DNA of 64,000 nt from JBHENC01 sp051000345. Its GTDB lineage: Bacteria > Acidobacteriota > Blastocatellia > Pyrinomonadales > Pyrinomonadaceae. The notes under the pieces were generated by a model. It ran no database searches. It saw only the letters and a list, made by a program, of their open reading frames with translations, and was not told where the DNA came from. A program made the translations under genes and the position numbers. Location: the NCBI GenBank assembly GCA_051000345.1, contig JBPCOJ010000067.1, positions 20,424-84,423 of the forward strand, read 5' to 3'. Numbering within the stretch: position 1 is the stretch's first letter; each line of letters opens with the position of its first letter. This document shows, piece by piece, positions 9,193 to 17,604 of this stretch.

Positions 9193-9494
9193 GGTTCTCT
9201 CACCTCACACTCGCGCGCGTCATTCGTCAACGCATACGCGATAACAAGTTGTTCTTTTCAATTGAAATATAAGCCTATCATCTTCCGCCATTCATTGCAT
9301 CCGAAGGCCGCAAGCACTGCCCGCGCGACAAATATAATTTTACACTACGGCATATTCTACCCCACATCTGCGGTAGAATAATTTATTGAGCGTCACTCTT
9401 TATTAACCAGCTCATGCTGGTAACGTAAGCGGCGATGTCTGGTATATGATGGCGCGGAACACAAATATCTTCAGTCAGGAAATGATTCTCACGG
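9193..9494. other. Intergenic region with two hairpins, divergent promoters expected
   Basis: No gene is visible in this gap of about 300 bp between divergent genes. It must hold the kgd promoter (leftward) and that of the membrane protein at 9495 (rightward). Two palindromes are present: TATTCTACC/GGTAGAATA at 9353-9361 and 9372-9380, perfect over 9 bp, and ACCAGC/GCTGGT at 9406-9411 and 9416-9421. The first could be an operator; the second resembles the flanking hairpins of the composite repeat at 4229-4343. Confidence 0.6.
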
Positions 9495-10178
9495 ATGCAG
9501 CCAACGAACAATCGTAGATGCCTGAACTGCGGGTTGATGAACTTTGCAGTTGACGTTCAGTGCAAGCGTTGCGGCGCGGCGCTCGACGAAAGGGAGGCGA
9601 CGCATCTTGTTATCGAAGAAAGCGAAACGAGTGAAAAACGCCGCTTGCCACTGAAGCGTTTGCTGTTTACTCCGGCGTTGATTTTCATTGTGCTGTTCGT
9701 TTGGTACGTTTCCTTGTTCGTGACTTCCGAGCCGATTTCGTTTGAACAGAAACAAGTCGTGCATCGGGCGATTAAGGTGCTCGAAGAAAAGGGATTCACG
9801 AACGAGGCTTTTCTGTTGGAAAACTTTGTAAGCTATCGCGCGACGGATAATTGGTGGAACAAGTGGGTCGGCCACGCGACGGCTTATGCGGCAACGAATT
9901 TCCCGTTTGAAGTCGTCACGCTTTATCCTGATTTCTTTAATGTGCCCGTTGACGATGTCGAGCGCGCGATGATGTTGCTGCATGAGTCTTATCATTTGCG
10001 CGGGCGCGGAGAACCGGCGGCGTTCGGCGGCGTGTGGCGCGACAAAGCGAAACTCGGTTGGACGCAAGATGTTTACGGTGGGACGAGAGCATGGCGAAAC
10101 GTGCGTGAGTTCACAGGCCGCTACGCGCCGCAGCTTTTCCTGTGCGGTGTTGACGCGAAAACAGATTGCATTCCATAA
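9495..10178 (+). CDS. Membrane-anchored zinc-ribbon protein with HESYH motif
   Basis: A 227-residue protein I cannot name. It opens with a zinc ribbon (CLNCG at 9-13, CKRCG at 23-27), then has a basic stretch and one strong transmembrane segment around residues 56-74 (LLFTPALIFIVLFVWYVSL). The C-terminal part, probably outside the membrane, contains HESYH, an HExxH-like pattern seen in metallopeptidases, just after a run of hydrophobic residues (AMMLL). I infer a possible membrane metalloprotease, but there is no clear downstream glutamate ligand signature. AGGA near 9477 could serve as its ribosome site. It is monocistronic and divergent from kgd. Confidence 0.75.
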   Translation: MQPTNNRRCLNCGLMNFAVDVQCKRCGAALDEREATHLVIEESETSEKRRLPLKRLLFTPALIFIVLFVWYVSLFVTSEPISFEQKQVVHRAIKVLEEKGFTNEAFLLENFVSYRATDNWWNKWVGHATAYAATNFPFEVVTLYPDFFNVPVDDVERAMMLLHESYHLRGRGEPAAFGGVWRDKAKLGWTQDVYGGTRAWRNVREFTGRYAPQLFLCGVDAKTDCIP

Positions 10179-10253
10179 TCTGCCAACGAGTTTTCAACAT
10201 CAAATTCATCAGCGCCACTAACAACATCAGAATAACTGTTTGGAATAACCGTG

Positions 10254-10658
10254 ATGAGAAAATCAAAAACCGACTCGAAGTTAGAAAGCGAAGAGCCGCA
10301 GAGCGCGTCGCGTCGCAGCTTTAACAAGACCATCGCCGCCACCGCCATCTTTGCCGCCGCGCCGCTCGCATCTTCCGTTGCCCGCGCGCAAACAACGCCC
10401 GGCACATCGAAGGAAACGCCCGCGCCGCCCAAGCCGCAAACATCGCCCGCGACCACAGCAGCGGCGGCGGCGCAAAAGCCTTCGCCGCTTGCCGAAGCTT
10501 ATGTGGAAGTAGCGCGCGTGCGCTTCGGCGAACAGGTCACGCCCGAACAACTCGCGCAAATCAAGAAGGACGTGGCGGGCATGGTTCGCACGGCGGATCG
10601 CTTGCGCGCCGTGAAATTACAGAACGCAGACGAGCCGGATTTTGTTTTCAGCGCATGA
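10254..10658 (+). CDS. Tat-signal protein with GatC-like tail, upstream of amidase
   Basis: A 134-residue protein beginning with a twin-arginine signal (SRRSFNK, then a hydrophobic stretch ending in ARAQ), so it should be exported folded. A Pro/Thr/Ala-rich linker follows. The C-terminal 60 residues are a short helical domain (VARVRFGEQVTPEQLAQIK) closing with LQNADEPDFVF. That layout, two helices and a DEP-type tail ahead of an amidase gene, recalls GatC-like partner subunits; this is inference from pattern only. The amidase gene starts 122 bp downstream on the same strand. GTG at 10251 is an equally possible start. A 17-bp imperfect direct repeat spans the stop codon (10646-10662 and 10694-10710). 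Confidence 0.72.
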   Translation: MRKSKTDSKLESEEPQSASRRSFNKTIAATAIFAAAPLASSVARAQTTPGTSKETPAPPKPQTSPATTAAAAAQKPSPLAEAYVEVARVRFGEQVTPEQLAQIKKDVAGMVRTADRLRAVKLQNADEPDFVFSA

Positions 10659-10780
10659 TTCATCGTTCGTTGAAAACGAAAAGGCCGTTTCGCTTTCAGC
10701 GCATGGTTCAAGCGACGAAGAATCTTGCCGCTTAACTTTGCCCTTCCATACTGATCTTTCAATTCACCACTTTTCTATTT

Positions 10781-12217
10781 ATGACTATCAACGACAACAC
10801 GCTGTTCTCCACCGTCAACAAACTCGCCGCAGAAATACGCGCGCGTCGCATCTCGCCCGTCGAACTGACGGAAGCTTACCTAGACAGGTTGGAAAAATAC
10901 GGCGCGCGTCTCGGCGCTGTCGTCACTATCATGCGCGATTCGGCGCTCGCGGAAGCGCGCCTTGCCGAACGTGAAATCCGCGCGGGACACTATCGCGGCG
11001 CGCTGCACGGCATTCCCTACGGCGCGAAGGACTTGCTTGCGACGCGCAATGCCAAAACAACTTGGGGCGCGACGCCTTATAAGGATCAAAGGTTTGCGGA
11101 AGATGCGACGGTGGTTAAGAAACTGCGCGCGGCGGGCGCTGTGCTCGTCGCAAAACTAGCGATGATCGAACTCGCGGGCGGGATGGGCTATAACCAAGCA
11201 GACGCGAGTTTGACGGGCGCGTGCCGCACGCCTTGGAACACGGATTTCTGGAGCGGCGGCTCGTCTTCGGGGCCGGGATCGGCAACGGCGGCAGGGCTTG
11301 TCGGCTTCGCCATCGGTTCGGAAACTTCCGGCTCGATTCTTACGCCGTCGGCTTACTGCGGCGTCGCGGGCTTGCGCCCGACTTACGGCGCGGTATCGCG
11401 TCACGGCGCGATGGCCTTGAGTTGGACGCTCGATAAGTTGGGGCCGATGTGTCGTTCGGCGGAAGATTGCGGAATCGTATTCAATGCCATTGCCGGACGC
11501 GATCCGCTCGATCCGACATCGAAAGAATCACCCTTTCCTTCCCGCCAACCAGCGAACGGTAAGCGCGTGCCTGCTGTAAAGCCTTCGCAGATTCGCATCG
11601 GTGTGATTAAAGATTCTTATGAGAAAGCGCAGCCCGCCGTGCGCGAGAATTTTTTGCGCTCGCTCGATGTGCTAAGGAAATTAGAGACGGTAAAAATAGA
11701 GATGGATGTAAAGCTGCCGGATTTTCCTTACGGCGCGGCGGTCGGAACCATCGTCGACGCAGAGGGCGCGAGCGCGTTTCGTGACTTAATCGAATCGGGG
11801 CGCGTGCGCGAACTCGCTTCACCCGAAGGGCGCGCGGGCGGCTATACGGCGTCGCTCGTGACGGCGGTTGATTACCTTCACGCGATGCGCCTGCGCGCTC
11901 CGATGCAACGCGCGTGGGCTGAAATGTTTTCCAAGTACACTGTGCTCGCCGCGCCCTCGCGCGCGACTGTTTCGTACCCCGTCGGCAAGCCCTTCGATCA
12001 AGCGTATCCGAATCTTGGCGCAACCGTTTCGCCCATCGGAGCGGCCAACCTCGTCGGCGTGCCAGCCATCTCCGTGCCGAACGGCTTCGGCGAAAACAAT
12101 CTTCCGACCGGCATACAATTCGTCGGCGCGGCGTGGAGCGAAAACGTGCTTTTAGATTTGGCGAATCGCTATCAACAAGCGACGGCGTGGCACAAAGAGC
12201 ATCCGAAGCTCAGTTGA
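10781..12217 (+). CDS. Amidase signature family enzyme
   Basis: A 478-residue member of the amidase signature family, which hydrolyses amides by a Ser-cisSer-Lys triad. Lys83 is in PYGAKDL, the cis-serine is in the GGSSSG loop (159-164), and the nucleophile is Ser185 in GSETSGSI, where most relatives have GGSI. Length and layout match GatA and related amidases. No gatB or classical gatC lies nearby, so a free-standing amidase is more likely than the tRNA amidotransferase subunit. The upstream Tat-signal gene has a GatC-like tail, yet this protein has no signal peptide of its own. It might be exported together with its partner, which is untested. No strong ribosome site is visible before the ATG. 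Confidence 0.9.
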   Translation: MTINDNTLFSTVNKLAAEIRARRISPVELTEAYLDRLEKYGARLGAVVTIMRDSALAEARLAEREIRAGHYRGALHGIPYGAKDLLATRNAKTTWGATPYKDQRFAEDATVVKKLRAAGAVLVAKLAMIELAGGMGYNQADASLTGACRTPWNTDFWSGGSSSGPGSATAAGLVGFAIGSETSGSILTPSAYCGVAGLRPTYGAVSRHGAMALSWTLDKLGPMCRSAEDCGIVFNAIAGRDPLDPTSKESPFPSRQPANGKRVPAVKPSQIRIGVIKDSYEKAQPAVRENFLRSLDVLRKLETVKIEMDVKLPDFPYGAAVGTIVDAEGASAFRDLIESGRVRELASPEGRAGGYTASLVTAVDYLHAMRLRAPMQRAWAEMFSKYTVLAAPSRATVSYPVGKPFDQAYPNLGATVSPIGAANLVGVPAISVPNGFGENNLPTGIQFVGAAWSENVLLDLANRYQQATAWHKEHPKLS

Positions 12218-12295
12218 AGATCGTCAGCGGATTTCTTGTTAGGTGGCGGCGTTGACATCTTTCTAAGATACAGGATAAATAGCTGTGGGGGTGTT

Positions 12296-12457
12296 ATGAA
12301 AAAGCTGAAAGCCGTGAAAGAAGTTAAAGTCGAGCGTCCACCGCGCGCTGTCGTGTCAGAGAAGGACGCTCTGAAGCGCATGAAAGAATTCTCTAAACGG
12401 AAGGAGCAATTCCTTGGCACTGCTCGAACGGGTAAGAGTCGAAGTGTACGTCCCTGA
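12296..12457 (+). CDS. Small basic protein, upstream partner of an overlapping gene
   Basis: A 53-residue Lys/Arg-rich protein, mostly one charged helix (KDALKRMKEFSKRKEQ). The start is the ATG at 12296, which follows a G-rich stretch (GTGGGGGTG). Its last 44 bases overlap the next gene in another reading frame, a pattern of translational coupling common in toxin-antitoxin and other two-gene modules. I do not recognise a family. Confidence 0.5.
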   Translation: MKKLKAVKEVKVERPPRAVVSEKDALKRMKEFSKRKEQFLGTARTGKSRSVRP

Positions 12458-12746
12458 CTTGCCAGCGATTTCTTACCGCAATCTGCTTCTGTCTTTCGAG
12501 GAAGAGTTCACCTATGCGTTTGGCGGCTGCACGATTGTGCGTGGGCTTGATGGCAATTATCTTTCACGCGCGGGTGTGAAAACTCCCGACCGCATTAATC
12601 TTATCTACACAGATTTGCCGCTCGCGTTATCCACCAATTTTGAGAGCGTGGCTCGTTATGCAGATGAGTTGAAACAAGCGGCAGTCGAAGCCTTAGCTGA
12701 AGAAGCCGTTTTGGTGGTAATAGCACAAGTTTATCATGCCGTGTGA
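12414..12746 (+). CDS. Unknown small protein coupled to the preceding gene
   Basis: A 110-residue soluble protein starting at a TTG (12414) with a good ribosome site, AAGGAG at 12401-12406, inside the preceding gene. It alternates strands and helices (VRVEVYVPDLP, then NLLLSFEEEFTYAFGGCTIVRGLDGNYLS) and ends in a helix rich in Ala and Glu. There are no catalytic motifs that I can name. The overlap with the basic 53-residue protein suggests that the two act together; whether they form a toxin-antitoxin pair is open. Confidence 0.65.
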   Translation: MALLERVRVEVYVPDLPAISYRNLLLSFEEEFTYAFGGCTIVRGLDGNYLSRAGVKTPDRINLIYTDLPLALSTNFESVARYADELKQAAVEALAEEAVLVVIAQVYHAV

Positions 12747-12867
12747 TTATCGAATGTTTCCTAACAACTCAGTCAACCAGACCCATCATCGGCCTGTCTC
12801 TTAAACCCGATGCTGATTGCTCACCGGTTAGTTCAGGCATTATGGTGCTTCGCCTCTTTAACATTTG

Positions 12868-13188
12868 ATGAGCAAAACGAAGACTTACAAAATAGAAGTC
12901 GAAGCGCACGGTCGTGGCAGGTGGGCATTCTATGTCGAGCAAGGGCGATTACCATTTTCTTGGGAGATTCTTGGCGTCAACGGAACAGGAGTAGATATGC
13001 CCATCCCGGAAGCGTGGGACGCCTACTGCGAAAAATATAGAGCAAATTGGGCTAAGGGACGCAGAGATGAAATTATGCAAAGGGTCGCGGAAGGCTTGCT
13101 CAAGAAGTGGTACGGGAGCGGAACTTATGAGGTAGTCGAAGATCGCTGGCTTAATATATATCCCAGCCCGTCGCTCCTCTTTTCATAA
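12868..13188 (+). CDS. Hypothetical protein
   Basis: A 106-residue protein with many aromatic residues (W and Y), starting at the ATG at 12868. It has a short beta-type N-terminal half (YKIEVEAHGRGRWAFYVEQG) and a helical middle (EKYRANWAKGRRDEIMQRV). No family is recognised. Its last six bases overlap the 3' end of cheA on the other strand, so the two genes converge. Ordinary amino acid composition and lack of low-complexity sequence support a real gene. Confidence 0.6.
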   Translation: MSKTKTYKIEVEAHGRGRWAFYVEQGRLPFSWEILGVNGTGVDMPIPEAWDAYCEKYRANWAKGRRDEIMQRVAEGLLKKWYGSGTYEVVEDRWLNIYPSPSLLFS

Positions 13189-15279
13189 AGCCATTTCCAA
13201 CAGGCGCGGCAGATCGAGCATCAGCGCTACGCTGCCGTCGCGCAGTTCGGTTGCGCCGCTGATGCCGCGCCAGCGCGAGGCATGGCGTCCGAGTCCGCGC
13301 ACCAGAACTTCCCTGTGCCCGTCCCATTCGTCTAATGCGACGACAGCGTGTTTCAATTGCTCGCCCGCTTCTTCACCGCGCCTGCGTCCCGCAACGTGTG
13401 AGACGACGACCGGCACGCGCTTCTTCTGTTCTGCGCCCGTGACGGGAATCGCATCCTGCGCGAGCAGTTCGCGCAATTCGACGAGCGGCATTACCTGACC
13501 ACGCCAGCGAACTACGCGCGCTTGTCCGACGCTTTCTATTTCACTCGATTCGACGAAGCCCGCTTCCGAGATGTGGCTCGCATCTATGCAGTAAGCGTAG
13601 CCGCTGGAGCGCACGACGAGCGACGGCACGAGCGCAAGCGTCGTCGGCAGCAGCATCTCGAACGTCGTGCCTGCGCCGTATTCGCCCGCAACGCTGAGTT
13701 CGCCGCCGATTTTTTCAACTGCACTCTCGACGACATCCAGCCCGACGCCGCGACCTGAAACATTCGAGACGGAAGCGGCGGTTGAAAAACCCGGACGAAA
13801 AATAAGGCGCAAACTCTGCTCTTTGGTGATCTTCGCGTGCGCGTCGATAATACCGCGCTCGACGGCGGCGCGTGCAATACGCTCGGGATCAATGCCGCGC
13901 CCGTCGTCCGTTACGCGAAGACGCACGCGGCTGCCTTCGGCAACGGCTTCGATCAGCACGCTCCCGCGTTTTTCCTTGCCCGCGCGCAGGCGTTCGTCCG
14001 GCGCTTCGATGCCGTGGTCGATGGCATTGCGCAGTAAATGCAAGAGCGGTTCGGAGATCGCGTCGGCGAGAGATTTGTCGATTCGCACATCATTGCCCGC
14101 TGTTTCAAAATCAACCTCTTTGTCGATTGAGCGCGCTGCCATTGCTCCGGCACGCGCGGCGCGTTGGAGCGTTTGCCCGATTGCGACCATGCGCAGATCG
14201 ATTAAGCGTTCTTCTAATTCGACGAAGCGGCGGCGTATGCGCGCGGCGCGGATTTCCATTTCCGTTTGTTCACCGCGCGGCAAATTTTGCTGCAAGGCAA
14301 AGTCGAGCGCGCCCGCCGTGTCCGTCAAAAGCTCGTGCGTCGCGGAAATTATTTCATCAAGCCCGGAGAGTTCCACGCGCACAAGCGTCGAAAGCGGAGC
14401 CAGCGAAAGGATAGTCGAAGGCGCATCTTCCACTTCTTTTGCGCCCGCAGTTTCGCTGGCGCTTGCAGTTTCGCCTTCAAGTTTGTTTTCAACTCGGTGA
14501 ATATTTTCCTGTTCGCCTGTTTTAGCAGCGGCGGATAAATCCGTGAGGACGACGTTGCCGAATGGCGCGAGGCGCGCGGCGGCTTCATCGGGCGTCGAAT
14601 CCGTCGCGTAAACAATGCGAAAGCTGATTTGATCGGGCGCGGAAGCGTCGTGTCCCGGCATCGTCGAAATCATTTCACCACTTTCGGCGAGGGCATCGCT
14701 CAAGTCACGAAAGCGCTCGTCGAAGGTCATCAAATCGAATCCGACGGCGACCACAAAAAGATGCAAGCCTTCGCCCGCAGCTTCGCGGAAACGGTGCGTT
14801 TCATATTCGCTCAAAGAAGTTTTTATGTCTTCGGGAAGCGCTTCGAGCAAGCGCTCTTGAAGCGGCGGAGAGGCGTCGGTGCTCTGAGGTTCGGTTTTAA
14901 GCGACACGCGGCGCAGGCGTTCTATCAAAGTGCGCGAAGCGGGCGGCGCATCTCCGCTTGCGACTGCGTTCAGGCTTTGCGCAATCGCATTCGTCGCATC
15001 ATCGAAGACATCGAGCGCGGCATCGTCAATGCTCGTTTGACCGAGCCGTATTTGATCGAGCAGGGATTCAAACTCGTGCGCGATTTCGGTGACAAAGTCT
15101 AATCCGGCTGCCGCCGCAGAACCTTTAATCGTATGCACATGGCGAAAGATGCGCCCGATGAGTTCGCGCCGCGCACGTCCCTCGCCGTGCCGCGCACGCA
15201 GCGTCTGCGTGTCGCCGATCAAGACTTCGATTAAGTCTTCGGCTTCAGCTAAAAATTCGCGCAGCAGTTGAGCATCCAT
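13183..15279 (-). CDS. cheA: CheA-type chemotaxis histidine kinase
   Basis: A 698-residue hybrid-less CheA. The N-terminal Hpt domain holds the phosphorylated histidine, His49 in HVHTIKGSA. A linker domain follows (about 150-250, rich in acidic residues, where CheY/CheB docking is usual), then a dimerisation helix pair. The ATPase domain has the N-box (HLLRNAIDHGIEAP) and DDGRGID, and a C-terminal CheW-like domain closes the protein. It would phosphorylate CheB and a CheY partner. It stands apart from cheW-cheR-cheB, which start 6 kb away on the other strand. The ATG at 15279 puts the Hpt helix at the very N-terminus, as is normal. Confidence 0.94.
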   Translation of the reverse strand: MDAQLLREFLAEAEDLIEVLIGDTQTLRARHGEGRARRELIGRIFRHVHTIKGSAAAAGLDFVTEIAHEFESLLDQIRLGQTSIDDAALDVFDDATNAIAQSLNAVASGDAPPASRTLIERLRRVSLKTEPQSTDASPPLQERLLEALPEDIKTSLSEYETHRFREAAGEGLHLFVVAVGFDLMTFDERFRDLSDALAESGEMISTMPGHDASAPDQISFRIVYATDSTPDEAAARLAPFGNVVLTDLSAAAKTGEQENIHRVENKLEGETASASETAGAKEVEDAPSTILSLAPLSTLVRVELSGLDEIISATHELLTDTAGALDFALQQNLPRGEQTEMEIRAARIRRRFVELEERLIDLRMVAIGQTLQRAARAGAMAARSIDKEVDFETAGNDVRIDKSLADAISEPLLHLLRNAIDHGIEAPDERLRAGKEKRGSVLIEAVAEGSRVRLRVTDDGRGIDPERIARAAVERGIIDAHAKITKEQSLRLIFRPGFSTAASVSNVSGRGVGLDVVESAVEKIGGELSVAGEYGAGTTFEMLLPTTLALVPSLVVRSSGYAYCIDASHISEAGFVESSEIESVGQARVVRWRGQVMPLVELRELLAQDAIPVTGAEQKKRVPVVVSHVAGRRRGEEAGEQLKHAVVALDEWDGHREVLVRGLGRHASRWRGISGATELRDGSVALMLDLPRLLEMAL

Positions 15280-15373
15280 AAAACTAATGCGGCATTCAAG
15301 AGACAGGAGTCAGAAGCCAGAAGGAAGAAAAGAACGTATGGGATTGTTGTAAAGGTAACGCTGTGCAGGGAAA

Positions 15374-15964
15374 CTAACTTGAAGGCGAACCGTCGGCCGT
15401 GCCGTTGCTGCTGTGAACTTCGCCGTCTTTGTGATCGTTGTCGTCGGCGCTGTCGCGCTGGCCGTCGTTTGTATCGTCGCTGTCGTTGTCCGGGCGCGTG
15501 GCGGTAGCGTCTTCCGCGTCGAGCGTTTCGTCAATGTTTGTCTGCGGCTGTTGTTCGTCTAAATCGCGTTTGATGGCATCTAGGATACCGTTGATAAATT
15601 GTGTCGCTTCGTAAGTCGAAAAGCGGCGGGCGATTTCCAGTGCTTCGTTGATGGCGACGGTGCGCGGCGTCGGCTCGTAAAGAAATTCGTAGACGGCGAG
15701 ACGCAGCACGTTGCGGTCAACAATTGCCATACGCGAAATGCGCCAGTGCTCTGCGCGCAAGCGTATGCGCTCGTCCAATTCGTCTTTGTGCGCGATGGTG
15801 CCTATGGCAAGCCGCGTCGCAAACTCGCGCGCCGCTTCCTCTACGTCCGCCTCGCCCAATTCACGCCAGTAGAGCCGCACCAGTTGATCCGGGCGTATCT
15901 CTGAAACGTCAGCCGCAAAGAGCATTTGCAAGGCGCATTCGCGCGCCTTACGTCTCGAACCCAT
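15374..15964 (-). CDS. nusB: Transcription antitermination factor NusB with acidic tail
   Basis: NusB binds boxA RNA with S10 and supports antitermination of rRNA operons. Residues 1 to about 140 are a complete NusB domain (RKARECALQMLFAADV at the start, INEALEIARRFS and FINGILDAI near the end). The rest, about 55 residues, is a disordered tail of Asp, Asn, Ser, Thr and Gly not found in typical NusB (about 140 residues). I take the ATG at 15964 as start; an in-frame TTG 12 bases upstream is less likely. It lies 92 bp from ribH on the same strand, and ribH-nusB adjacency is common in bacteria. Confidence 0.93.
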   Translation of the reverse strand: MGSRRKARECALQMLFAADVSEIRPDQLVRLYWRELGEADVEEAAREFATRLAIGTIAHKDELDERIRLRAEHWRISRMAIVDRNVLRLAVYEFLYEPTPRTVAINEALEIARRFSTYEATQFINGILDAIKRDLDEQQPQTNIDETLDAEDATATRPDNDSDDTNDGQRDSADDNDHKDGEVHSSNGTADGSPSS

Positions 15965-16056
15965 AAAACACCACAAACGAAACGATGAACGATAAATCCG
16001 AAATGATGAAATTAGGGACGCCGGGTTTCACTTTCGCATTCATCATTCCTGAATCG

Positions 16057-16536
16057 TTATTTCTGAAACGCGTCCTTGTAAAGATTAACTAATTCGACTG
16101 CCGACATCGCGGCGTCGAATCCTTTATTGCCTGCCTTGACTCCGGCGCGGTCAATGGCTTGTTCCAGAGTGTCCGCCGTGACGATGCCGTAAACGACGGG
16201 CAAGCCTGTTTCCATACCGGCCTGCGCGATGCCCTTCGTCGCTTCGCCCGCGACATACTCGAAGTGCGGCGTGTCTCCGCGAATAATCGTGCCGAGACAA
16301 ATCACCGCGTCAAATTTTCCCGCGCCCGCAACCTTGCGCGCCAGCAGCGGAATCTCGAACGAACCCGGCACGCGGTAAAGTTCCACAGCCTTTTCGTCCG
16401 CGCCGAGCCGCTCCAGCGCATCGAGCGCGCCTTCGATTAATCGACTCGTCAGAAAATCGTTCCAACGACTGGCGATAATCGCAAAGCGAAACCCTGCGGC
16501 ATTCAATTTTCCCTGATGTACAACGGCGGGCTGCAA
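16057..16536 (-). CDS. ribH: 6,7-dimethyl-8-ribityllumazine synthase
   Basis: This enzyme condenses 5-amino-6-ribitylamino-uracil with dihydroxybutanone phosphate, the penultimate step of riboflavin synthesis. The 159 residues match the family length. RVPGSFEIP and ICLGTIIRGDTPHFEYV form the substrate-binding loops, and the histidine in PHFEYV is the catalytic position of the family. The start appears to be a TTG at 16536, since no in-frame ATG or GTG lies nearby; the coding pattern begins soon after it. It precedes nusB on the same strand and the two are probably co-transcribed. Confidence 0.95.
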   Translation of the reverse strand: MQPAVVHQGKLNAAGFRFAIIASRWNDFLTSRLIEGALDALERLGADEKAVELYRVPGSFEIPLLARKVAGAGKFDAVICLGTIIRGDTPHFEYVAGEATKGIAQAGMETGLPVVYGIVTADTLEQAIDRAGVKAGNKGFDAAMSAVELVNLYKDAFQK

Positions 16537-16937
16537 AATTATTCAATGGCTCCGGTCACATAAAAATTTATGATGCACTCGCAGTATAGGTGAAGCGCAG
16601 ATGAGTGACAAGCAGCGATTATTTTCTGACAAAATATACGATGCGACGGCTGATGTTTAATTTAAGCGAAGCTCTGTATTCCAAAAATCGATCATTGCCT
16701 TTTACGCAAAATTTATGTATTATTTCAGCAAGATTTGCGCCTGCTCTGACTTGCACAACGCTTAAAGGCTTGAGCGACAGTACGCAGAGCGAGTGCAAAC
16801 GCGTCTAGGAGCATGTGCCTACAGGACGTTGTGTGGCTTGCTTACGCAGTGCTGCCATTTGGCAGAAGGCACCAATACTCTAAGGTCTTATCGAACCTAA
16901 CTAGCCGTAATAAAAAAGCAGCAAAGGAGAACCAACT
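16537..16937. other. Intergenic region with a possible structured leader
   Basis: No gene is supported in these 401 bases between ribH (leftward) and the RHH gene (rightward). A short open frame at 16605-16808 lacks a ribosome site and protein-like composition. Near the right end, GTGCCT (16815-16820) can pair with AGGCAC (16867-16872). That stem encloses the hairpin CTGCC/GGCAG (16852-16856, 16861-16865), giving a branched fold that might be the 5' leader of the RHH gene. This is a weak structural suggestion only. Confidence 0.4.
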
Positions 16938-17195
16938 GTGAACCAAGCCCTAAAGACCTCTAATCGAGGTTCACCTAAAAATGAAAAGGAGAAGGTTCGC
17001 CTTAGCCTCGATATCTCTCCAGAGTTGAACGCACTTCTCGAGATGCTTGCCGACAAAACCGGCGGCACTAAAAGCGATGTGCTTCGCAAAGCGATTTCCT
17101 TAATGGAAGTAGCTGTCGAAGCGAAGCGACAAGGCAAGAAGTTCGGCATCGCAGAAAGAGACCAGCAACTTTCGACGGAGATTATCGGGCTTTGA
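16938..17195 (+). CDS. Ribbon-helix-helix DNA-binding protein
   Basis: An 85-residue protein with a GTG start and a strong ribosome site (AAAGGAGA, 16923-16930). The core KVRLSLDISPELNALLEML followed by KSDVLRKAISLM is the strand-helix-helix pattern of RHH (CopG-like) repressors and antitoxins. The stop codon is followed directly by the next gene, a small membrane protein, so the two form one unit. It may repress its own operon. No target site was identified. Confidence 0.8.
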   Translation: MNQALKTSNRGSPKNEKEKVRLSLDISPELNALLEMLADKTGGTKSDVLRKAISLMEVAVEAKRQGKKFGIAERDQQLSTEIIGL

Positions 17196-17528
17196 TTGAA
17201 CCGATCTTGCCCAATGCCGCACGGAAAAATCGACCTCAATGAACTAGCCGACAGACTCGATCACCAACTTTCAATCGTGCCGCGCGAAGAACCTGCCGAA
17301 AGGCAAGCGCGACTCGAAATTGAAAAAGCCGATGCCGCTCACAAGCGGCGGATAGACCTAGCCTTGCATATCACGACGCTCGCCGTCATCGCGGCGACGT
17401 TTGGAGTGTGCGTTTACATAATTCTGGCGCGCACGTTCAGTTCCGATATGGACAAGCTGGCGGCGGCGCTGCTGACTTCAATAGTGACCGGGCTTGTGGG
17501 ATATGTAACAGGCAGAGCATCGAAGTAA
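17196..17528 (+). CDS. Small two-helix membrane protein, partner of the RHH regulator
   Basis: A protein of about 104-110 residues; the start is either TTG at 17196, directly after the RHH stop, or ATG at 17214. The first half is charged and helical (NELADRLDHQ, EEPAERQARLEIEKADAAHKR cut across two segments). The second half has two hydrophobic segments (ITTLAVIAATFGVCVYIIL and ALLTSIVTGLVGYVTG) joined by a short polar loop. No known family is recognised. The pairing with a DNA-binding protein could mean a regulated membrane function or a toxin-antitoxin pair with a membrane-acting toxin, but the sequence does not decide. Confidence 0.65.
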   Translation: MNRSCPMPHGKIDLNELADRLDHQLSIVPREEPAERQARLEIEKADAAHKRRIDLALHITTLAVIAATFGVCVYIILARTFSSDMDKLAAALLTSIVTGLVGYVTGRASK

Positions 17529-17604
17529 GTTTTCGGCTAGAGCTTCCGCACGTATGCGTCCAAGTCCATGTGCGTCGTGAGAGTGCCTGTGCCTCATCAA
17601 GCTT

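Noticed and set aside
10781..12217. GatA subunit of the tRNA amidotransferase
   Set aside because: No gatB is nearby, and a variant GSETSGSI loop and a secreted partner fit a free amidase better; the assignment was left generic.
13667..14500. A 277-codon open frame antisense to cheA
   Set aside because: It is Ser/Arg-rich without domain-like sequence, while cheA motifs run continuously on the other strand.
16605..16808. A 67-codon open frame downstream of the ribH start region
   Set aside because: No ribosome site, no protein-like pattern and no coupling with neighbours.
16803..16900. SRP RNA, tmRNA or a known riboswitch in the leader before the RHH gene
   Set aside because: None of the conserved sequence words of those RNAs are present.
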